Positions 18,486 through 26,262 of a stretch of DNA of 64,000 nt are shown piece after piece (within the stretch, counting starts at the first letter, position 1; each line of letters opens with the position of its first letter). Location: NCBI RefSeq assembly GCF_004114615.1, contig NZ_CP035300.1, positions 3,100,001-3,164,000 on the forward strand, in the 5' to 3' direction. Source of the stretch: Dyella sp. M7H15-1. Lineage in GTDB: Bacteria; Pseudomonadota; Gammaproteobacteria; Xanthomonadales; Rhodanobacteraceae. The notes beneath the pieces are model-generated. The model searched no databases, was not told the origin of the DNA, and was given only the letters and a program-made list of their open reading frames with translations. A program made the translations under genes and the position numbers.

Positions 18486-18902
18486 TCACCCGATCAACAC
18501 GTTGCCGGGACCGTTCAACACCACCATCGGCAGCGGCGCCTGCGGACCGGCCGGGGGCAGGTCGTGGCAGGTTTCGCACGGATCGCCCGCGCGCGCCGCG
18601 CCACGGCCGTTGATGCGCACCGTGGTGCTGCCGAGCAGGATGCGTCCCAGGTTAGTGGGCGGCTTCTGGAACGGACCGCCTTGCGGAATGTGCGGCGGCA
18701 GGTTGTTCGCCATCGAACCCTGCAAGGCGGCCGGCTGCTTGTTGATGAAGACGTTGCGGCTGACCTGCTGCGTGATCCTGCCATTGAACGGACACGGCTC
18801 CGGCGTGGGCATCGGCCCGCCGGGCGAGGGAATCATCACGATGTGAATATCGGCCGCATTGACGATGCTGTCGCCGAATCTCGCTGCGGGTTTTCCCGGC
18901 AT
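18486..18902 (-). CDS. PAAR-like spike-tip protein (Afp10-like)
   Basis: 138 residues, MPGKPAARFGDSIVNAADIHIV, with repeated strand-turn segments (NVFINKQPAALQGS, GSTTVRINGRGAARAGDPCETCHDLP) and a terminal GPGNVLIG. The N-terminal aRfGD pattern, the paired N/G-x-V-x-I-N-G/K-x-P/A-A repeats and the Cys/His pocket are those of PAAR/PAAR-like proteins that sharpen the spike of contractile machines. I chose the ATG at 18902, with GAGGAGC upstream. An upstream start at 18941 would overlap the gpV gene. Confidence 0.88.
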   Translation of the reverse strand: MPGKPAARFGDSIVNAADIHIVMIPSPGGPMPTPEPCPFNGRITQQVSRNVFINKQPAALQGSMANNLPPHIPQGGPFQKPPTNLGRILLGSTTVRINGRGAARAGDPCETCHDLPPAGPQAPLPMVVLNGPGNVLIG

Positions 18903-18915
18903 GGTGTGATGCTCC

Positions 18916-19554
18916 TCAGTTGAGTTCGATGGTGGCGGCATTGAGCTTCATGCTGCTGCCGCCGTTGGCCTGCATGCCGCTGGCGCCAAGCACGAGCTTC
19001 ACCGCGCCGGTCGTGTTCTGGATCGTCACCTCGCGCGCCTTCAGGTTCAGCTTGCCGGCCGCACTGATGCTGATGTCGCCTTTGCTTTCGATGCTGATGC
19101 GATTGTTCGCGGTGTCGAGGGTGATCGCGTTCTGCTTTTCGTCGATCAGCGTAAGCTGGCCATTCTTGCTGTCGTCGAAGATCAGCTGCTTGCCCTGCTT
19201 GGTTTTGATCACGCGCACGTCCTGCTGCTTTTCCGCACCTTGCACCGGTGGCTTGATGCCGCCATTCCACAGGGTGCCAAGCACGATGGGCGCATTCGCG
19301 TTGCCCTGGATAAAGGCCACCAGCACCGAATCACCCTCGCGCGGCAGGAAGAACGCACCGTAATCGGCGCCGCCGTAGAAGCTCATCACCTGCAGCCAGT
19401 CCGTGGTGACTGTGCTGCCCTTGAGCTGGAACGTCACGGTGACCCGTCCCAGGCCCTTGGGATCTTTCGTTTCCTTCACGGTCGCCATCACCACCCCCAT
19501 CGCGTTCGGCGTCGACGACGATGAAGGCATGGCGAAATCCACGTTGATGCTCAT
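18916..19554 (-). CDS. gpV-like baseplate spike protein (Afp8 C-terminal type)
   Basis: 212 residues with an OB-fold spike module: GVVMATVKETKDPKGLGRVTVTF, DWLQVMSFYGGADYGAFFLPREGDSVLVAFIQGNANAPIVLGTLWNG, the classic gpV/VgrG gp5 signature. A beta-helical C-terminus with short repeats follows (KGDISISAAGKLNLKAREVTIQN ... LNAATIELN). It forms the central needle between hub and PAAR tip. In Afp/PVC the hub and spike are one polypeptide (Afp8). Here they are two genes overlapping by 4 bp (19551-19554). Confidence 0.92.
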   Translation of the reverse strand: MSINVDFAMPSSSSTPNAMGVVMATVKETKDPKGLGRVTVTFQLKGSTVTTDWLQVMSFYGGADYGAFFLPREGDSVLVAFIQGNANAPIVLGTLWNGGIKPPVQGAEKQQDVRVIKTKQGKQLIFDDSKNGQLTLIDEKQNAITLDTANNRISIESKGDISISAAGKLNLKAREVTIQNTTGAVKLVLGASGMQANGGSSMKLNAATIELN

Positions 19555-20600
19555 GCACCGCTCCTCTTCAATGTCAGGCTCGTGCGGTAGCCGCTGTCGA
19601 GGTCGTAGCGATGCGTGCTGCCCTGCACGTAATAGATGCCGTCGAAGCTCTGGCTGAGCCCCTTGAGCCGCACGTTCACGCCGGCCACCAGACTCGGGTC
19701 GCCGGCCAGTTCCGCGCTGCCCTCGATAAAACCGCCGACGTTCTTCAGGTATTCGGCGTTCGCATACGCCTGCAGGGCTTCCACCCGCGTGATCGAATAA
19801 TCGGCCAGGGCCATGCTGGCGCTGGGGAAGTCGCTGCTGAAGTCATAACCGGTCTCGCTGCCGCCCATCTTGACGCGCGTCGTATTGGGATTGCTCTGCG
19901 CGACGATTTGCTGGTTGGTAAGCGGATCGAAACTCACCGCCTTCACGCTGCTGCCTTCGGTGCGCACGCGCAACTGCAGACTCACGCTGTGCAGGTTGAG
20001 TGGAAAGCTCAGGGTCTTGACCGGGCTCAAGCCTTCCGCGCTGGGCCGAAATTGCACGTCGGTACCGCTGACCACCAGTTCGTAATGAATAAGTTTGCAG
20101 CGGCCGAGGATGAAATCGTAATTGCTCTGCTCGCTCTGGCAGACCCATGCGTTGAGCGCGACCGCGGCGCCGGGCGTCACCACTTTCACCTGCGAGGATT
20201 TGGCCGCGGTGATCGCGATCTGGTTTTCGTCCATGTTCTCGTAGTCGCGGGTGTGATTGCCGAAGCGCAGCCTGGCCATGGCGTCGAATCCGCTGACCGT
20301 TGCGCTCGAATACGGCCCGAAGCTGGGATCGATCGCGTAGATCTGCCCCTTGATCAGCGACTTCGGCTGGCCGATGCCAAGCTGCACTTCCACCTTCGCA
20401 CCCGGTTTGAAGGTTTCCAGATCCACCCCCTGCCAATTGCCCTGCGGCGACATCAAGTTGAAGGTGAAGCTGAACATGCCCGGCACGTTCAACTGGTTGG
20501 AAACCTCCACCGCGGTGATCGCGCTCGACAGGTTGTTCGCCAGCGGCCTGCCGTTGAGCAGGATCTGGAAAGCCGCCGTTTCGACCCGCGCGCTGCACAT
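19551..20600 (-). CDS. gpD-like hub protein (late control D family)
   Basis: 349 residues, MCSARVETAAFQILLNGRPLANNLSSAITAVEV. The LNGRPL..n....i..vev strand, the GYDFSSDFPSASMALADYSITRVEAL segment and ETGYDFSSDF/AEYLKNVGGFIEGSAELAGDP are typical of gpD/gp27-like hub proteins. A C-terminal SFDGIYYVQGSTHRYD strand is where the family contacts the tube. I chose the ATG at 20600, 2 bp after the CIS-tube/LysM gene. The long open frame up to 20966 is in the wrong frame for that neighbour. Together with the gpV gene it reconstitutes an Afp8-like hub-spike. Confidence 0.88.
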   Translation of the reverse strand: MCSARVETAAFQILLNGRPLANNLSSAITAVEVSNQLNVPGMFSFTFNLMSPQGNWQGVDLETFKPGAKVEVQLGIGQPKSLIKGQIYAIDPSFGPYSSATVSGFDAMARLRFGNHTRDYENMDENQIAITAAKSSQVKVVTPGAAVALNAWVCQSEQSNYDFILGRCKLIHYELVVSGTDVQFRPSAEGLSPVKTLSFPLNLHSVSLQLRVRTEGSSVKAVSFDPLTNQQIVAQSNPNTTRVKMGGSETGYDFSSDFPSASMALADYSITRVEALQAYANAEYLKNVGGFIEGSAELAGDPSLVAGVNVRLKGLSQSFDGIYYVQGSTHRYDLDSGYRTSLTLKRSGA

Positions 20601-20602
20601 GC

Positions 20603-21253
20603 TCACACCCTCGCCGGCGGGTTGTACGACTCGCCGTGCACGTCGATGATCACCAGCGTCTTGCCGATGTCGGCGGGCGTGGGGAAGTTCAGCGGGTCGT
20701 AGATCGCGTTGGCGTCCGCGATCAGCCGCCACAACGATGCATCGCCGAGCGTGTGCTGGGCGATCAGGTACAGGCGATCGTTTTCGGCCACGGTCCAGAA
20801 CTGGCGGCAGTTGGCATAGCCGCGCGAAGCCAGATCCTGCTGCGGCGTCAGGATCGATTTGAAGGTGACGCGCAACTCCGCACGCACCGGCACGCCCGAT
20901 TCCAGGAACAGCGTGAATTTCTGCTCCAGCTTCACCACCATGCCGGTAAACAGCGCGCCGGCCCAAGAAAACACCACCGTCGGCGGTTCCCGGCGCATGC
21001 CCGTGCCGGCGGTGGGCTTGGTCAGCGCGGCGATCTGGTCGGTGTATTTGCGCACGTCGCTTTTGCTGTCGTAGGTATCGAAGAACAGGTTGACCGTGAG
21101 GTCGTCGTCGACCACGCGCTGGAACTGCACGTTGGAACCCTCGCCCGCCGCCAGCACCGTCTTGTTGAGCGACAGCTCGGTGGGGTTGTACATCACCGGA
21201 ATGGTTTTCGTCGGTGACGACTGCACGATGATTTTCGCCTTCTCCAGCATCAC
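20603..21253 (-). CDS. CIS tube-initiator protein with LysM domain (Afp7-like)
   Basis: 216 residues. The N-terminus (KAKIIVQSSPTKTIPVMYNPTELSLNKT) is the conserved start of the contractile-injection-system tube protein family. FDTYDSKSDVRKYTDQIAAL and PPTVVFSWAGALFTGMVVKLEQKFTLFLESGVPVRAELRVTFK follow. The last 50 residues are LysM-like (LYLIAQHTLGDASLWRLIADANAIYDPLNFPTPADIGKTLVI). In Afp/PVC this protein sits between hub and first tube ring. It overlaps the upstream repeat-invaded gene by 4 bp. Confidence 0.92.
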   Translation of the reverse strand: MMLEKAKIIVQSSPTKTIPVMYNPTELSLNKTVLAAGEGSNVQFQRVVDDDLTVNLFFDTYDSKSDVRKYTDQIAALTKPTAGTGMRREPPTVVFSWAGALFTGMVVKLEQKFTLFLESGVPVRAELRVTFKSILTPQQDLASRGYANCRQFWTVAENDRLYLIAQHTLGDASLWRLIADANAIYDPLNFPTPADIGKTLVIIDVHGESYNPPARV

Positions 21254-21828
21254 AGCCCCCTGCGGTAGCGTTCCAGGCTGACCCGCCGCGCCATCACGCC
21301 GGCCACCTGCCTGGCCAGTTCGCGCACCATGTGCGGAGCAAACGCCGCCTGCTCGACCTGCTCGCGCGACGGCGCGGACTGAGCCACCTCGCGCACGATG
21401 CGGCGGGTGAGTTGCTGCTCGATGCGTTCCACCTGTTGCTTGATCAAGCGCGATGGCGCGGTGGCGGCGGCGCGGTAAACGAGCGGCGTCGCTGCGCCTG
21501 TCGATGCCGCCAGCAGGGACGAGCCTTGCGCGGTGAATGCAGGGATGCTCGGAGTTATTCCCTGTTCGATTCGAAGCGAGCGTAGGCTGGGATGAAATCC
21601 CAGCGCTTTTGCAGCTCCCAGTGCTGGGATTTCATCCCAGCCTACGCGGATTGACTGGCTCTGCGAATTAGTCTGTGCATCCGGAGGGCCGGATACGGCC
21701 GAAGCGGTCGATGTGTTCGCTCGCGCAATGCTTTGCCGTTGTGTCGGCCATGGTGGTGGGTGCGCGATCGGAAAAATTCCGCTGTATTCGTGCTGCCGAT
21801 GTGTCGATGTTTGGAATGCGCAAAGCAC
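21250..21828 (-). CDS. unknown eCIS operon protein interrupted by a hairpin repeat
   Basis: Not recognised as a family. The C-terminal 100 residues look genuine: helical and charged (LIKQQVERIEQQLTRRIVREVAQSAP, APHMVRELARQVAGVMARR), ending in a 4-bp overlap with the LysM gene. About residues 60-85 (IRVGWDEIPALGAAKALGFHPSLRS) are encoded by a perfect 24-bp inverted repeat (21581-21646) that reads through in frame. The start is uncertain: no ATG lies in a sensible place, and a GTG at 21828 gives 192 residues while the frame stays open to 22020. The N-terminal part may be repeat-derived rather than ancestral. Confidence 0.5.
   Translation of the reverse strand: MLCAFQTSTHRQHEYSGIFPIAHPPPWPTQRQSIARANTSTASAVSGPPDAQTNSQSQSIRVGWDEIPALGAAKALGFHPSLRSLRIEQGITPSIPAFTAQGSSLLAASTGAATPLVYRAAATAPSRLIKQQVERIEQQLTRRIVREVAQSAPSREQVEQAAFAPHMVRELARQVAGVMARRVSLERYRRGL
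21581..21646. repeat. 24-bp inverted repeat inside eCIS gene
   Basis: CGTAGGCTGGGATGAAATCC-CAGC and its exact reverse complement flank an 18-bp loop. The stem itself is self-similar (GGGATGAAATCCC, GGGATTTCATCCC). Fragments of the same family appear at about 33090-33110 (GTAGGTTTCATCCCAGCA), which marks it as a dispersed intergenic element. Here it lies in frame within a coding sequence of the injection-system operon. Confidence 0.85.
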
Positions 21829-22000
21829 GCGCTGGATGAATGACAAGGAAGTCAATGCGTGACGCCGGAACTGGAGACGAATGCTCCTTTGCCTTTCGCC
21901 ATGCGCATCCAATCTCGATCGTCGCCCCGGCGAAGGCTCTGTCTCTCGATCACGTCTTTCCGTTTGATGCCTGCTGACAGGTAGCCACCTGTCGCGGTAA

Positions 22001-22199
22001 GCCAGCTCCCTCTCCCCCATCTTTGATAAATAACGGGGGAGAGGGTTGGGGTGAGGGGCGAATCTCGCGAAATGGCTTGTTCCACGCGAGATTTAAAGAA
22101 CAAAAATTACGCGTAGCCCCCGAGTCTCCCGCAAGCCCAGCCCCTCACCCCAACCCTCTCCCCCGTTATTTATCAAAGATGGGGGAGAGGGGGCTGGCT
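22001..22199. repeat. inverted pair of a ~58-bp hairpin repeat
   Basis: The stretch 22001-22059 (GCCAGC..CCCTCTCCCCCATC ... GGGTTGGGGTGAGGGG) recurs in reverse orientation at 22140-22199 with a one- or two-base difference. Each copy is itself a hairpin: CTCTCCCCC pairs with GGGGGAGAG around an AT-rich centre (ATCTTTGATAAATAAC). The 80 bp between the copies contains no recognisable gene. Just left of it (21917-21955) is a fragment, CGTCGCCCCGGCGAAGGC plus TGTCTCT.GATCAC, that also occurs at 33217-33252. This part of the eCIS operon is thus a nest of at least three repeat families. Confidence 0.85.
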
Positions 22200-22479
22200 T
22201 AATGCGTATTGGAGTGGTGCGACAAGTACAGGGCAACCAACCGCCCGCGTGATGCCGAAAGGCCACAATGACCCGCTTGAATTTGGCGCACGACAAACCT
22301 GCACGGTTTCGCCCCACATGCCATCGCATCCGCGCCAGTCGCGACCACGCACGCACGATCACCTGCACGACAAGCTGCATCGACGTTGAAACCGGCGACA
22401 GATACACCAGATGCGCCCACCTCCCGCTCACGCCAGGCGCAAACGCATGCGTGCTGAAGCGCATGCTGATCGTCGCCAT
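22093..22479 (-). CDS. doubtful small ORF in eCIS operon
   Basis: A 128-codon frame from the ATG at 22479, 18 bp after tube 2. The first 90 residues (MATISMRFSTHAFAPGVSGRW, then VYLSPVSTSMQLVVQVIVRAWSRLARMRW) are Arg/Trp-rich, with no domain I recognise. The last 35 residues are encoded by the inverted repeat at 22140-22199 and its flank, so the original C-terminus, if this is a gene, has been lost or extended. Position immediately downstream of tube 2 gives it some credit. No clear ribosome-binding site. Confidence 0.3.
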   Translation of the reverse strand: MATISMRFSTHAFAPGVSGRWAHLVYLSPVSTSMQLVVQVIVRAWSRLARMRWHVGRNRAGLSCAKFKRVIVAFRHHAGGWLPCTCRTTPIRIKPAPSPPSLINNGGEGWGEGLGLRETRGLRVIFVL

Positions 22480-22496
22480 CGGCGCGCGGCTGCGTA

Positions 22497-23027
22497 TCAC
22501 AACGCCCCCATCACCGCGTTGGCGGCACCGGCCGCGGCGGCATACGCTGTGGCGGCCAGGCTTTTCTTGATGCCTTCGTGCGCCAGCACGAAACGCTGGG
22601 TGGCGACCAGGCTCTGGCTTGCATCCAGACGCGGCCCCTGCCATTCCGTGGGCCAGGCGTTGTAGAAGTCGTACCAGACGTTGGGTATGCCCATGTCGCC
22701 GAGCAGGTAGATCGAGCCGTTCTTGCGCTTGATCTTGCCCTGCAGCGTGGACTGGTACCACAGCCACACCGGATCGAGCGCGGTAATGCCCGATTCCAGC
22801 ACGATCGGCGTGTAGCTGACCACGCCGCCCAACGAGTAGCTCTTGTCGTTGACGCCGCCCTCGCGCACGGTCATGACTTCCATCTTCGATTCCAGCCCGG
22901 ATACCGACGTGAAGCCGCCGACCAGGATGCCTTCCACTTCCACGAAGAAGCTGTAAGCCTTGAACGGATCCAGGTGCGCGCCCATGCGCTGTGCGGCGGC
23001 GGCCGCGGCGTTGATGCCCAATGCCAT
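22497..23027 (-). CDS. eCIS inner tube protein 2 (Afp5-like)
   Basis: 176 residues of the phage-tail-tube family: DPFKAYSFFVEVEGILVGGFTSVSGLESKMEVMTVREGGVN, then VSYTPIVLESGITALDPVWLWYQSTLQGKIKRKNGSIYLL and the conserved WPTEWQGPRLDA. Compared with tube 1 it has an N-terminal extension and a longer helical C-terminus (HEGIKKSLAATAYAAAAGAANA), as expected for Afp5-type proteins that begin the tube on the baseplate. It is separated from the next operon genes by the repeat-rich stretch. Confidence 0.92.
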   Translation of the reverse strand: MALGINAAAAAAQRMGAHLDPFKAYSFFVEVEGILVGGFTSVSGLESKMEVMTVREGGVNDKSYSLGGVVSYTPIVLESGITALDPVWLWYQSTLQGKIKRKNGSIYLLGDMGIPNVWYDFYNAWPTEWQGPRLDASQSLVATQRFVLAHEGIKKSLAATAYAAAAGAANAVMGAL

Positions 23028-23030
23028 AGC

Positions 23031-23228
23031 TCACTCCAGGTTGAGATCGCGGCGCGGCTCTTCCGCGCTCATCGCTTGGTTGATGCGGCTGATGTGTTCG
23101 CAGAAGTGGCGACGTTCGGCGTGCTCCATCGCCATCACCTCGTCCAGCGACCAATGAAAGTGATAGGCGATGAACGCTATTTCAGCGTAGAGCCGTTCAT
23201 CTGCAACAGGTCGCGTTTTCCCATGAAT
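23031..23228 (-). CDS. DUF6760-like small eCIS protein, start uncertain
   Basis: An open frame reading ADERLYAEIAFIAYHFHWSLDEVMAMEHAERRHFCEHISRINQ and ending NLE, 3 bp before tube 2. The (E/A)xAfiAYHFHW.ldEvm.meH.ERR.w...i.riN pattern is the small protein that regularly sits between the tail-assembly and tube-2 genes in eCIS loci. The reading frame overlaps the 3' end of the preceding gene by about 50 bp and has no ATG, GTG or TTG in the right place. An ATT at 23228 (65 residues) is the nearest candidate, so the start is unresolved. Ribosomal coupling from the upstream gene is plausible. Confidence 0.72.
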   Translation of the reverse strand: MHGKTRPVADERLYAEIAFIAYHFHWSLDEVMAMEHAERRHFCEHISRINQAMSAEEPRRDLNLE

Positions 23229-23557
23229 GCGCCGACCTCCGGCACGGCGTCGGCGGCGCTGCCATCGATCTGGTTGATGCGGTTGTAGAGCTGCTGCAGG
23301 TAATTGAAATCCACCGCGAACAGCTCCTCGATCACCTTGGTGTTGATCATCTCCAGCGTGCCGAGCTTCACGATCACGCGCGACAGCACGATCACGGCGA
23401 GATAGCCGGGGTTGGCCTGCACGCGGTGGTCCTTCAGTGGCAATATCTCGTCGCCCGCGGTGGCCATGCGCATCACGCCCTGCCGTTGCAGTGTGCCGTC
23501 CGCGTCGCGGTAGCCGACGGGCAAGGTGAATTCCACTTCCGTACTGATCACGCTCAT
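23177..23557 (-). CDS. phage tail assembly-type protein of eCIS
   Basis: 126 residues: EVEFTLPVGYRDADGTLQRQGVMRMATAGDEILPLKDHRVQANPGYLAVIVLSRVIVKLGTL. The LP.Gy.d..G...r.G.mR.ATa.DEi.Pl.d.rVq.NpaYl.vilLsRVi..LG pattern is the gp41/gpE-like tail assembly family that accompanies tube genes in eCIS and phages. It acts as an assembly chaperone in phages. The role here is inferred. It lies 7 bp after tube 1, and its 3' end overlaps the DUF6760-like frame. Confidence 0.88.
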   Translation of the reverse strand: MSVISTEVEFTLPVGYRDADGTLQRQGVMRMATAGDEILPLKDHRVQANPGYLAVIVLSRVIVKLGTLEMINTKVIEELFAVDFNYLQQLYNRINQIDGSAADAVPEVGAFMGKRDLLQMNGSTLK

Positions 23558-23564
23558 GACTGCC

Positions 23565-24011
23565 TCACTTGATTCGGTTCATGTATTCCATGGCCAGCTC
23601 CAGCGTTTCGACCATCACGTCGCTGCTGGCGGCGTTCATGCCGCTGGTCTCGTATTTCGTCGGCCAGGCGTTGATCACGTTCCAACGCACCTTCTCGCTG
23701 CCATCGGTGTCCAGCAGGATCAGCGAGATGTTTTTCTGCGCATTGGGGCTGCCCGATCCCAATTGCGATACCTGCTGCTGCCAGTTGTAGAGATCCATGC
23801 CGTCGGTCAGGCCCTTCTTCAGGCTCAGGCGTCCGTAGCTGGTGAGGCCGGACAAGGGGCGCTTGTAGATCGGATCGGTACCTTCACGGTAGTCGACGCT
23901 GTCCACGGTGATGTCGGGCACGCTGGCTTCCGCGAAGGCCGCCACCTGGATACCGGCGATTTCCACGCGGAAGCGAAAACCACGGAACGGATCGGTCAGT
24001 TGATTGGCCAT
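23565..24011 (-). CDS. eCIS inner tube protein 1 (Afp1-like)
   Basis: 148 residues: MANQLTDPFRGFRFRVEIAGIQVAAFAEASVPDITVDSVDYREG, RPLSGLTSYGRLSLKKGLTDGMDLYNWQ, and the C-terminal WPTKYETSGMNAASSDVMVETLELAMEYMNRI. This is the classic T4-gp19-like tail-tube family that stacks as hexameric rings inside the sheath. It directly follows the sheath gene (15 bp), the usual order. Together with tube 2 at 22497 the locus encodes two tube paralogues and one sheath. Confidence 0.95.
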   Translation of the reverse strand: MANQLTDPFRGFRFRVEIAGIQVAAFAEASVPDITVDSVDYREGTDPIYKRPLSGLTSYGRLSLKKGLTDGMDLYNWQQQVSQLGSGSPNAQKNISLILLDTDGSEKVRWNVINAWPTKYETSGMNAASSDVMVETLELAMEYMNRIK

Positions 24012-24026
24012 GTCTCAAGCTCCTGC

Positions 24027-25670
24027 TCAGCTACCCGAATCTGGGCCGGCGGTCTTCTGGGTGATGCGGATGATCACGAACTCGGCCGGATAAACCGGCG
24101 CCAGGCCGATGTCGATGATCAACTGGCCAAGCTGGCGCGTTTCCGGCGGATTGTTGGATGCGTCGCAGGTGACGAAGAACGCTTCCTGCGCGGTGGCCCC
24201 GAACAGCGCGCCCTGTTGCCACAGCGTGGTGAGGAACGCGCTGATGTCGCGCGTGACCGCCGCCCATAGCTGCTGATCGTTCGGTTCGAACACCACCCAT
24301 TGCAGGCTGTTGCGCAGGCTCTGCTCGACGAAGATGAAGAGCCGCCGCACGCTGAGATACGTCCATTGCGAATCCTGCGACACGGTGCGCGCGCCGTAGA
24401 TCACGTTGCCGTAATTGATCAGGTTGCGCAGCGCGTTGATGCCGTTCGGGTTGAGCGTGTCCTGATCGGCATCGGTAAGCTGCATGAACAGCGCGGTGAC
24501 GGTGCGCATGGCGCCGTCGTTGACGCCGGCCGGCGCTTTCCACACGCCGATGCTGCCATCCGTATAGGCATAGCGCCCAAGCGACGGCCCGGATGGCGGC
24601 ATCGGTACGTTGCTGTTGCTGAGCGGATTGAAGATCCACGCCCACGGGTAATACAGCGCGCCGTAGCTGGAATTGATCGCCTGGCCGCCCTGCGATGTGC
24701 CGGGCGGCGGCGTGCCGTTCTTGAACGAAAGCACACCCGCCACATCCTGGCCATACGGCGGATCGATCACGTAGAACAGGCTCGCCAGCTTCTCGCACAG
24801 CGACAACCCCTGGTTCACCCATTCGCTTTGCGTGACCGGATCGGTGACGCCGCTGCTGTTGGTGATGCCCACCGTATCGGGCATCGCCAGCAGGCTCAGT
24901 GCCTGTACGGTTTCCAGCGTATTGAGCGCGGCACTGATGTCCCACGAGGCATTCTGGCCATTGGTGAAGGGAACCGGTGCGGATGTGTTATCCGGGCGCG
25001 TCTTGTCGTATTGCGTGACGCGGATGAAGATCGACTGCGTATTGATGCGCGAAGCAAAGGAAGCGTCCGCCGAGGTAAAGCCGCTGAAGGCTTCCAGCAC
25101 GTAGTAATAACTCGCACTGCCGGAACTGGCATCGCCGATGGGAGTCCTGGCCAGACCGTTCTGGTTCACGTAGGCGATCAGCATCTGCGTGGCCTGATCG
25201 GTGGGCGGCTGGCTTGGATTGATGACCGAGTCGGGCACCACCACCTGCACGTTGAAGATCGGTGTCTGATCCGAACTGCCACTGGATGGGCTGCCGGAAC
25301 TGCCGTTGCAGATGTAGACCTGCAACAGGTTGCCCCACGTGCCCATGCTGGCGGTGCTGAACGTGGTTCCGCCCACCGTCGCCGTGGCGAGCGTGCCCTG
25401 GCCCGAGCCGGTCTGCCTGGTGCGCACGACGTAGCAGCTGGTGCCGCCTTCCTGGAAGAACTCGTATACCGTCCAGGGCATGAAGCCGTTCCAGGTAAGG
25501 CTGCCGAACTGGCGCGTGAAGGCGTTCCAGCTGGTGATCAACGTGGGTACGTTGAACGGCCCCATCTCGGCCCCGCCGATGAATGCCGCCACCGACGTCG
25601 ATGCGCCCTGGATGCTGCGCGCACCGGGGATTTCTTCGATATAGATGCCGGGATGCAGATAAGTCGCCAC
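24027..25670 (-). CDS. contractile tail sheath protein (Afp2-4-like)
   Basis: 547 residues, MATYLHPGIYIEEIPGARSIQGASTSVAAFIGGAEMGPFNVPTLITSWNAFTRQFG, the near-invariant sheath N-terminus. The C-terminal core WTYLSVRRLFIFVEQSLRNSLQWVVFEPNDQQLWAAVTRDISAFLTTLWQQGALFG and DIGLAPVYPAEFVIIRI contain the inter-subunit beta-strand and the helix that links neighbours. A surface domain of about 250 residues with Ser/Gly/Asp-rich loops lies between. This is the only sheath gene here, whereas Afp and PVC loci have two or three. Length is normal for eCIS. Confidence 0.96.
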   Translation of the reverse strand: MATYLHPGIYIEEIPGARSIQGASTSVAAFIGGAEMGPFNVPTLITSWNAFTRQFGSLTWNGFMPWTVYEFFQEGGTSCYVVRTRQTGSGQGTLATATVGGTTFSTASMGTWGNLLQVYICNGSSGSPSSGSSDQTPIFNVQVVVPDSVINPSQPPTDQATQMLIAYVNQNGLARTPIGDASSGSASYYYVLEAFSGFTSADASFASRINTQSIFIRVTQYDKTRPDNTSAPVPFTNGQNASWDISAALNTLETVQALSLLAMPDTVGITNSSGVTDPVTQSEWVNQGLSLCEKLASLFYVIDPPYGQDVAGVLSFKNGTPPPGTSQGGQAINSSYGALYYPWAWIFNPLSNSNVPMPPSGPSLGRYAYTDGSIGVWKAPAGVNDGAMRTVTALFMQLTDADQDTLNPNGINALRNLINYGNVIYGARTVSQDSQWTYLSVRRLFIFVEQSLRNSLQWVVFEPNDQQLWAAVTRDISAFLTTLWQQGALFGATAQEAFFVTCDASNNPPETRQLGQLIIDIGLAPVYPAEFVIIRITQKTAGPDSGS

Positions 25671-25695
25671 GATCCTGTTCCTCTGTGTTGGGGCA

Positions 25696-26256
25696 TTACT
25701 TGGGCAGAACGTCCACGCGCGTCGCGCGCCCCGGCGTTACGGAAATTTGCTGCTGTGCGGCCACGCCGCCGGGCACATCGACGCGCAAGCTCACCGCGGT
25801 CGGATCGGCCAGTTTTCCCTGCAGCACCAGCACGTAGTCGCGATCGTTGCCGGCAGGCGCTTGCACGGTGTGCGGACGTCCGTGGACCGAGCGGTAATCG
25901 GCGCTGATCGTCGCATCGCCTGCCGTGCCGCACACGCGGCCGTGGATGAGGGTGGCGCATGCGGGATAGGCGTAGTGCGGCCCTGGCTTCAGCACGCAGC
26001 GGATCAGCCGCTCCGAAGCGCAGGCCGCTTCAGGCAGCACGAGTTCCATCTCGCATGCATCGAAAGGCGGCACCACGACGCGCAATACGTGCGCACCAGG
26101 CCGCACGTCGAAGAACACGTAGCGCGCCTGCGGCTTGGCGATCGGCATGCACGGCTTGCCGTCCCATTCGAAGCGCGGCGCCGCCACGCGCGCCGGCCGG
26201 TCGAGAAAACCATCGACCAATTCGACCACGGCAGACAGGCAAAGCAGCGTTCCCAT
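25696..26256 (-). CDS. carboxypeptidase-regulatory-like eCIS protein
   Basis: 186 residues, MGTLLCLSAVVELVDGFLDRP, with two predicted beta-sandwich halves: one around FEWDGKPCMPIAKPQARYVFFDVRPGAHVLRVVVPPFD, one around ATLIHGRVCGTAGDATISADYRSVHGRP. HGRVCG...ISA is like carboxypeptidase regulatory (CarboxypepD_reg) strands. Small proteins of this kind often sit between the DUF4255 and sheath genes of eCIS loci. No function is established. The ATG at 26256 is 10 nt after GGAG. A GTG at 26262 is the alternative. Confidence 0.72.
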   Translation of the reverse strand: MGTLLCLSAVVELVDGFLDRPARVAAPRFEWDGKPCMPIAKPQARYVFFDVRPGAHVLRVVVPPFDACEMELVLPEAACASERLIRCVLKPGPHYAYPACATLIHGRVCGTAGDATISADYRSVHGRPHTVQAPAGNDRDYVLVLQGKLADPTAVSLRVDVPGGVAAQQQISVTPGRATRVDVLPK

Positions 26257-26262
26257 GCGCAC

